From Clostridiales bacterium (GTDB taxonomy: Bacteria > Bacillota > Clostridia > Christensenellales > CAG-314), in NCBI GenBank assembly GCA_022508305.1, contig JAFLVM010000002.1:155729-219728 (forward strand): a stretch of DNA of 64,000 bases. The letters run 5' to 3'. This document shows, piece by piece, positions 59,937 to 64,000 of this stretch. Each line of letters begins with the position of its first letter. Within the stretch, counting starts at the first letter, position 1. Position numbers and translations under genes: made by a program. The notes beneath the pieces were generated by a model that was not told the origin of the DNA, did not search any database, and worked only from the letters and a program-made list of their open reading frames with translations.

Positions 59937-61979
59937 ATGGCAGTAAATGCGAAAGACATCAGAAACGTTGCTCTTATCGGACACAGTGGCGAAGGCAAGA
60001 CGACTCTCGCCGAGGCCCTTTTGTTCAATGCGGGAGTATTGGACAGACTCGGCAAGGTGGACGACGGCAACTCCACAATGGACTTCGACCCCGAAGAAGT
60101 TGCAAGAAGAATATCTATCAGCCTTTCCGTTGCGAATTGCACGTACAAGGGAACGAAAATCAACATCATCGACGTTCCCGGTTACTTCGACTTCGAGTGC
60201 GAAATGCTCGAAGCTTTGACGGTAGCGGACAGCGCGATTATCGTAACCAGCGCAACAGGTTCTATGAGCGTAGGTACGGAAAAGGCGCTTGAGTACTGTT
60301 TGGAGCACAAGATTCCGTCGCTTATTTTCGTAAACGGAATTGACAAGGAAAACTCCAACTATCAGGCAACGGTTGACGCAATCAAGGCGCGCTTCAACAA
60401 GGTTTCGTCCATTATCGTTCCCGAACTTAACGGACACAAGACTGTTGGCTACGTAAATGCTGTAACAGGTCAGTACTGCAGCTTTGCAGGAGCGGCTGGC
60501 GCAATCCCCGCAAGCCTTCAAGGCGAATACGACAGCGCGCGTTCTTCAATAGTGGAAATAGCAGCAGAAAGCGACGACGAACTCATGATGAAATTCTTTG
60601 AGGGTGAAGAGCTCACCGCAGAAGAAGTTACTCGCGGCTTTTCAACCTGCCTGCTTAACGGCGTAACGATTCCTGTACTTACAGGTTCCGCGCTTGCCCG
60701 TCAAGGTATAAACGAGCTGTTGGATTTGATCGTTGCATTCCTGCCCAGTCCCGCAACCCGTCCCGCTTTGGACGCTCACGGCAAGGTTATAGCGGCAGAC
60801 GCTAACGCTCCGGTAGTACTTCGCGTATTCAAGACAATCGTTGACCGCTTTGTTGGTAAACTTTCCATTTTCAAGGTTATTTCCGGTACACTCAAGAGCG
60901 GTATGACCTTGCGTAACCTCAACAGCGAAACAAACGAAAAGATCAGTAACGTTTACTTTATCAGAGGCGACAAGCAGGAAACAACCGACTGCGCAACTGC
61001 GGGCGACATTGCCGCATTGGCTAAGCTTTCCGCAACCAGCACAGGCGACGTGCTTTGCGAAGGCGCAGAAGTAGAGCTTGCTCCTGTTGAATGGCCCCGT
61101 CCCGTTTACTTCCGCGCGGTTACCGCTGCCAAGAAGGGCGACGAGGACAAGGTGTTTGGCGGTTTGTCCAAGCTGAAGGATGAAGACATCGCATTCACCG
61201 TCAACAAGGATCCCGAAACAGGCGATATGTTGCTTAGCGGTCTCGGCGAAACACAGCTTGACGTTCTTTGCAAAAAGTTGAAGTCCAAGTTCAACTGCGA
61301 GGCAGTACTGTCCGATCCGCGTATTCCCTACCGTGAGACAATCCGCAAGTCGGCAGAAGCAGAAGGTAAGCACAAGAAACAATCGGGCGGCGCAGGTCAA
61401 TACGGTCACTGCTGGGTTCGCTTTGAACCAGGCGCTGCAGACGGCGTATTCGAATTCGTTGACGCAGTAGTGGGCGGCGCAGTTCCCCGTCAATTCATTC
61501 CTTCGGTAGAAAAGGGACTTCGCCAAGCAATTCAAAAGGGTGTTCTTGCAGGCTATCCCGTAGTTGACCTAAAGGCAACGTTGTACGACGGTTCTACACA
61601 CCCCGTAGACGGTAAAGATATTGCATTCCAGATGGCAGCAATCCTTGCGTTCAAGGCAGGTTGCGTAAAAGCGGGTCCCGTACTTCTCGAGCCAATCTAT
61701 GAACTGAAAATCGTCGTTCCCGACAACTATTTGGGCGACGTAATGGGCGACATGAACAAGCGTCGCGGTCGTATCATGGGTACGGAAATGGCAAACGGCA
61801 AGCAAATCGTCACGGCAGAAGCTCCGTATGCGGAAATCTTGAAGTATGCAACCGACCTTCGTTCAATGACGCAAGGACGCGGCAGATTTGAAATCAGCTT
61901 TGCTCGTTACGAGGAAGTTCCCGCAACAAGCGTCACCAAGATTGTGGAAGAGGCGAAGAAGCTCCAAGAGGAAGAATAA
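59937..61979 (+). CDS. Elongation factor G-like protein (EF-G paralogue)
   Basis: A 680-residue translational GTPase paralogue with EF-G domain order. G1 is GHSGEGKT (15-22), G3 is DVPG (79-82), and G4 reads NGID (133-136) where canonical EF-G has NKMD. Switch I has RRISIS in place of RGITI. Domains II-V follow (PVYFRAVTAA, SGLGETQLDVL, SGGAGQYGHCWVRFEP, IMGTEMANGKQIV). EF-G-like paralogues of this type are widespread in Bacillota and Actinobacteria with no settled role. AGGAG is 12 bases before the ATG at 59937; an ATG earlier in frame lacks a site and falls in the leader. Confidence 0.9.
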   Translation: MAVNAKDIRNVALIGHSGEGKTTLAEALLFNAGVLDRLGKVDDGNSTMDFDPEEVARRISISLSVANCTYKGTKINIIDVPGYFDFECEMLEALTVADSAIIVTSATGSMSVGTEKALEYCLEHKIPSLIFVNGIDKENSNYQATVDAIKARFNKVSSIIVPELNGHKTVGYVNAVTGQYCSFAGAAGAIPASLQGEYDSARSSIVEIAAESDDELMMKFFEGEELTAEEVTRGFSTCLLNGVTIPVLTGSALARQGINELLDLIVAFLPSPATRPALDAHGKVIAADANAPVVLRVFKTIVDRFVGKLSIFKVISGTLKSGMTLRNLNSETNEKISNVYFIRGDKQETTDCATAGDIAALAKLSATSTGDVLCEGAEVELAPVEWPRPVYFRAVTAAKKGDEDKVFGGLSKLKDEDIAFTVNKDPETGDMLLSGLGETQLDVLCKKLKSKFNCEAVLSDPRIPYRETIRKSAEAEGKHKKQSGGAGQYGHCWVRFEPGAADGVFEFVDAVVGGAVPRQFIPSVEKGLRQAIQKGVLAGYPVVDLKATLYDGSTHPVDGKDIAFQMAAILAFKAGCVKAGPVLLEPIYELKIVVPDNYLGDVMGDMNKRRGRIMGTEMANGKQIVTAEAPYAEILKYATDLRSMTQGRGRFEISFARYEEVPATSVTKIVEEAKKLQEEE

Positions 61980-62032
61980 TCTCGCATCTAACACCTCAAA
62001 CCTTCGATAATTTATATTGTTAATAAAGAAAT

Positions 62033-62064
62033 GACCTCAACAGATTCTGTTGAGGTCGTTTTTC
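62033..62064 (+). terminator. Terminator of the EF-G-like gene
   Basis: Stem GACCTCAACAG/CTGTTGAGGTC then a T-rich tail. Confidence 0.88.
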
Positions 62065-62075
62065 TATAATGAGTA

Positions 62076-62104
62076 TTGAATAATTATTTGTAGTATGGTA
62101 TAAT
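62076..62104 (+). promoter_or_regulatory. Promoter of the LURP-like gene
   Basis: TTGAAT, 17 bases, TATAAT. Confidence 0.7.
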
Positions 62105-62128
62105 ATTTATTAAGAAGGAGGTACGCCG

Positions 62129-62620
62129 ATGAAAAAAATCATTGTCAAAAACAAGTTCGTTTCTTGGGGCGGCAGTTCCAAGGTGGAAGATGAAGCGGGA
62201 AACGCTTTGTACGAGGTAAAAGGTCACGCCTTCAGTTGGACAAGAAGAAAAACGCTTCGCGATCTAAGCGGAAACGTATTGTACAAAATTCGCAACAAGT
62301 GGCCGACGTTCATCATGCACAGCGCCTATATCACAGACGGTAGCGGCAACACGGTTTGCAGAGTGAAAGAAACCTTAAAGTTTAATCATTTTTTCACCGT
62401 AGATGAAACACGCGACGACATTCAAATCACCGGTTACATTTCGCAAGGATTGCAGGTAGTACGTAACGGTGTACTTATCGGCACTATTCGCAAGGATTTT
62501 TGGAAGCTTCGCGACTACTTTGTTTTAGAATATCCTGATATGCAGGACCCTGCATTTTTGATTGCTCTGACAATTGCCATTGACAACATTGGCGACAAAA
62601 ACAAAAGCAGTTCAACCTAA
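62129..62620 (+). CDS. LURP-one-related/tubby-like beta-barrel protein
   Basis: A 163-residue protein of the LOR/DUF567 family. Features are alternating short strands with the repeat D-x-x-G-N-x-x-Y/V (EDEAGNALYEVKG, RDLSGNVLYKIRNK, TDGSGNTVCRVKE), then VDETRDDIQITGYI and the hydrophobic C-terminal helix DPAFLIALTIAID, the usual tubby-fold central helix. Function in bacteria is unknown; phospholipid scramblase-like binding has been suggested for the fold. AAGGAGG precedes the ATG. Single gene with terminator. Confidence 0.8.
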   Translation: MKKIIVKNKFVSWGGSSKVEDEAGNALYEVKGHAFSWTRRKTLRDLSGNVLYKIRNKWPTFIMHSAYITDGSGNTVCRVKETLKFNHFFTVDETRDDIQITGYISQGLQVVRNGVLIGTIRKDFWKLRDYFVLEYPDMQDPAFLIALTIAIDNIGDKNKSSST

Positions 62621-62644
62621 TAGAATAATAGTGTACAATACTTA

Positions 62645-62682
62645 ACAAAAAAGCAACCTCAGCACTTTACGCCGAGGTTGTT
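62645..62682 (-). terminator. Terminator of the flavodoxin gene (may work both ways)
   Basis: Stem CAACCTC/GAGGTTG plus inner GC pair; T run on the minus strand. Confidence 0.8.
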
Positions 62683-62703
62683 TGAATTTTTAAGTATTAG
62701 TGA

Positions 62704-63222
62704 TTATTTCACTACCGATTTTGCCCAGGCTTCAACGCCTCTTTCTGCGCGAGCTGCTTCTGCTCCGTGTACGGAAATTCCTTTGCCAATTGTCGCGCCT
62801 TTGCATATGCGTTTCAAATCTTGTTCGCAGCTACCCAGTCCGCTACCCTCGTGCGTCATCACTGCAAATACGTTTTTCCCACCCCATGTCAACTTTTCAA
62901 GCTGTGTAAACATCGCCATGGGGAACGTTCCCCACCAACAGGGACCGCAAACGAACACGTTGTCGTACCCGTCAATACTTTCAAGATACTTTTTGAGTTT
63001 CGGTCTTGCCTGACTGTTCAATTCTCTTTTCGCCTCGTCAGCGCAAGCGTAGTAGTCTTTGGCGTACGGTTTTACAGTGTCTACTTCGAACATGTCGCCG
63101 CCAATCGCCTTTTGAATAAACTCCGCAACTATTTCGGTGTTGCCTTTGGCAAGGTTTTTGACGCTTCCGTTCCAGTAGTTCTCACCTTTGCGTGAGTAGT
63201 AAATGATAAGATTTTTCGCCAT
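62704..63222 (-). CDS. Flavodoxin-like protein
   Basis: A 172-residue FMN-binding redox protein. NLIIYYSRKGENYWNG at the N-terminus is the phosphate-loop region; VFVCGPCWWGTFPMAMFTQL carries the aromatic flavin-stacking region, and VMTHEGSGLGSCEQDLK follows. Similar to clostridial flavodoxins annotated with NAD(P)H-quinone or disulfide roles. The start at 63222 has GGGAG six bases upstream; the frame runs 16 codons further but without a site. Divergent from a cupin gene, a common pairing. A motif copy lies at 62881, read as T-W-G. Confidence 0.88.
   Translation of the reverse strand: MAKNLIIYYSRKGENYWNGSVKNLAKGNTEIVAEFIQKAIGGDMFEVDTVKPYAKDYYACADEAKRELNSQARPKLKKYLESIDGYDNVFVCGPCWWGTFPMAMFTQLEKLTWGGKNVFAVMTHEGSGLGSCEQDLKRICKGATIGKGISVHGAEAARAERGVEAWAKSVVK
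62881..62889 (-). repeat. AYATGGGGT motif copy in the flavodoxin gene
   Basis: ACCCCATGT core preceded by CGTTTTTCCC and followed by CAACTTTTC. Confidence 0.7.
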
Positions 63223-63286
63223 CGTACGCTCCCATTCTTGTCGTAATGATTCCCTCGCAAGCTGTCGCAAGCAAGTTTATATATAT

Positions 63287-63315
63287 ATTATACTATATCT
63301 ATAACTCTATTTCAA
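63287..63315 (-). promoter_or_regulatory. Promoter of the flavodoxin gene
   Basis: Minus-strand TTGAAA, 17 bases, TATAAT. Confidence 0.8.
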
Positions 63316-63359
63316 TAGTTATTTGATTCGTCGCTTTGTCTTTATCTTCCAACAAATCG

Positions 63360-63388
63360 TTGTTTCAATGAAAAATGTATGCTACAAT
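63360..63388 (+). promoter_or_regulatory. Promoter of the cupin gene
   Basis: TTGTTT, 17 bases, TACAAT with extended TGC. Confidence 0.65.
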
Positions 63389-63414
63389 TTTAGAGATAAT
63401 CAGGAGGTAACACA

Positions 63415-63852
63415 ATGACAAAAATTTTGAGTGAAGCGGAATTTAACAAGGCAAACGTATTCGGCAAAGGACAACCCAACGTTGCGTACGCGCAGTATTT
63501 CAGCGGAGCGTCCTTTCTCAACCCGCTCAAAAATCTAAACAACACCGCGCTGTTTTTGGCAAACGTAACCTTCGAGCCAAGGTGTCGCAACAACTGGCAT
63601 ATTCATCATGCAAGTAAAGGCGGCGGACAACTGCTCATTTGTGTTGCGGGCGAAGGCTGGTATCAGGAATATGGCAAAGAGGCGATTTCCCTCACGGCAG
63701 GTAGCGTTGTGACAATTCCCGCAAACGTCAAGCACTGGCACGGCGCAAAGAAGGACAGTTGGTTTAGCCACGTTGCAATGGAGCTGCCCGGAGAGGACGC
63801 ATCTAACGAGTGGTGCGAACCCGTCACCGATGAACAGTACGACAAATTGTAA
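63415..63852 (+). CDS. Cupin domain protein
   Basis: A 145-residue beta-barrel metal-binding protein. Cupin motif 1 is NNWHIHHASKGGGQLLICVAGEGW (His, His, later Glu/His) and motif 2 is IPANVKHWHGAKKDSWFSH. Similar cupins in Clostridia often lie by flavodoxin, aldo-keto reductase or carboxymuconolactone decarboxylase-like genes. Substrate unknown. AGGAGGT is 5 bases before the ATG. Divergent from the flavodoxin gene. Confidence 0.85.
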   Translation: MTKILSEAEFNKANVFGKGQPNVAYAQYFSGASFLNPLKNLNNTALFLANVTFEPRCRNNWHIHHASKGGGQLLICVAGEGWYQEYGKEAISLTAGSVVTIPANVKHWHGAKKDSWFSHVAMELPGEDASNEWCEPVTDEQYDKL

Positions 63853-63943
63853 TATTTAGCTCTCACAAAGTCAATCTATAGGTAAAAGTCGGGTAAAATC
63901 GAAAAATTAGTTAAAATTTTATCACCAATTTGCGCTAAATTGT

Positions 63944-63972
63944 TTGACATATTTTGACTAATGTAGTATATT
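63944..63972 (+). promoter_or_regulatory. Promoter reading out of the right edge
   Basis: TTGACA, 17 bases, TATATT. The transcript would start close to an AGCTGTTG/CAACGGCT hairpin (63978-64000) and continue beyond the window. Confidence 0.65.
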
Positions 63973-64000
63973 AAAAAAGCTGTTGTGTAACGCAACGGCT

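Noticed and set aside
60642-61535. Open frame of 297 codons on the strand opposite the EF-G-like gene
   Set aside because: It lies wholly within a clear family gene, has no ribosome-binding site or promoter, and its composition is that of an antisense frame. The same holds for long antisense frames at 2336-2977 and 47163-47783.
63251-63275. Possible minus-strand fragment of the double-hairpin repeat in the flavodoxin leader (CTTGCGACAGCTTGCGAGGG)
   Set aside because: Too degenerate: no complete first hairpin; left as a similarity only.
1-64000. CRISPR array, insertion sequence, prophage or rRNA operon
   Set aside because: I saw no regularly spaced repeats, transposase, integrase, phage structural genes or rRNA sequence.

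Overview
This 64 kb window reads as chromosome of a low-to-moderate GC Bacillota, most likely an uncultured clostridial gut-type anaerobe. The pointers are ribosomal protein L27 with a cleavable N-terminus next to its Prp protease, a SigH-type sigma factor after mrnC-rlmB, dnaX-ybaB-recR, pgk-tpiA-gpmI followed by secG-rnr-smpB, paired YitT membrane proteins, a 2[4Fe-4S] ferredoxin, strong AGGAGG ribosome-binding sites and TTGACA-17-TATAAT promoters. Standard genetic code. Genus cannot be named from sequence alone.

Layout: 1-5.3 kb, glycogen phosphorylase (cut by the left edge) with a GH13 enzyme, then two YitT paralogues. 5.5-8.5 kb, an AT-rich stretch with a lipoprotein, a secreted subtilisin-like protease and a tiny Cys-rich membrane peptide. 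8.6-18.7 kb, MATE exporter, hypoxanthine-DNA glycosylase, HD protein with peptidase T, a glycosyltransferase, divergent fba and gapA, pyrimidine-nucleoside phosphorylase and an S51 peptidase. 18.8-29.6 kb, a GH95-like enzyme, purC, nrdR, small metabolic genes, ferredoxin, two RNA methyltransferases and a GH2 enzyme. 29.7-33.2 kb, unknown genes including a 49-residue ORF, a hydrolase and a lipoprotein. 33.4-42.7 kb, the informational core: L21 leader-rplU-prp-rpmA, an OGG-type glycosylase, NYN protein, mrnC-rlmB-sigH-dnaX-ybaB-recR-S4-ispDF. 44.5-52 kb, pgk-tpiA-gpmI-secG-rnr-smpB. 52-55.9 kb, a TetR-controlled ABC exporter. 56.1-57.8 kb, a DUF262 + HEPN pair beside tRNA-Thr, a plausible small defence module. 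58.2-63.9 kb, S20 with a long basic tail, a degenerate racemase-like protein, an EF-G paralogue, a LURP-like protein, flavodoxin and cupin.

Central metabolism ties many genes together: glycogen and maltodextrin breakdown (glgP, GH13), cytoplasmic glycosidases (GH95-like, GH2) and lower glycolysis (fba, gapA, pgk, tpiA, gpmI).

The most unusual signal is not a gene. The 9-mer ACATGGGGT (or ATATGGGGT), nearly always between A-rich flanks, occurs 16 times exactly, plus close variants. It is found between genes (twice as inverted pairs just after stop codons) and inside genes, where it is read in several frames as different peptides. This looks like selection on DNA, similar in layout to uptake sequences or dispersed protein-binding sites. 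A second dispersed element, a double-hairpin repeat, occurs three times, each directly upstream of a start codon and in the same orientation. In two of these its tail appears to supply the ribosome-binding site. Several genes also seem to have leaderless transcripts.
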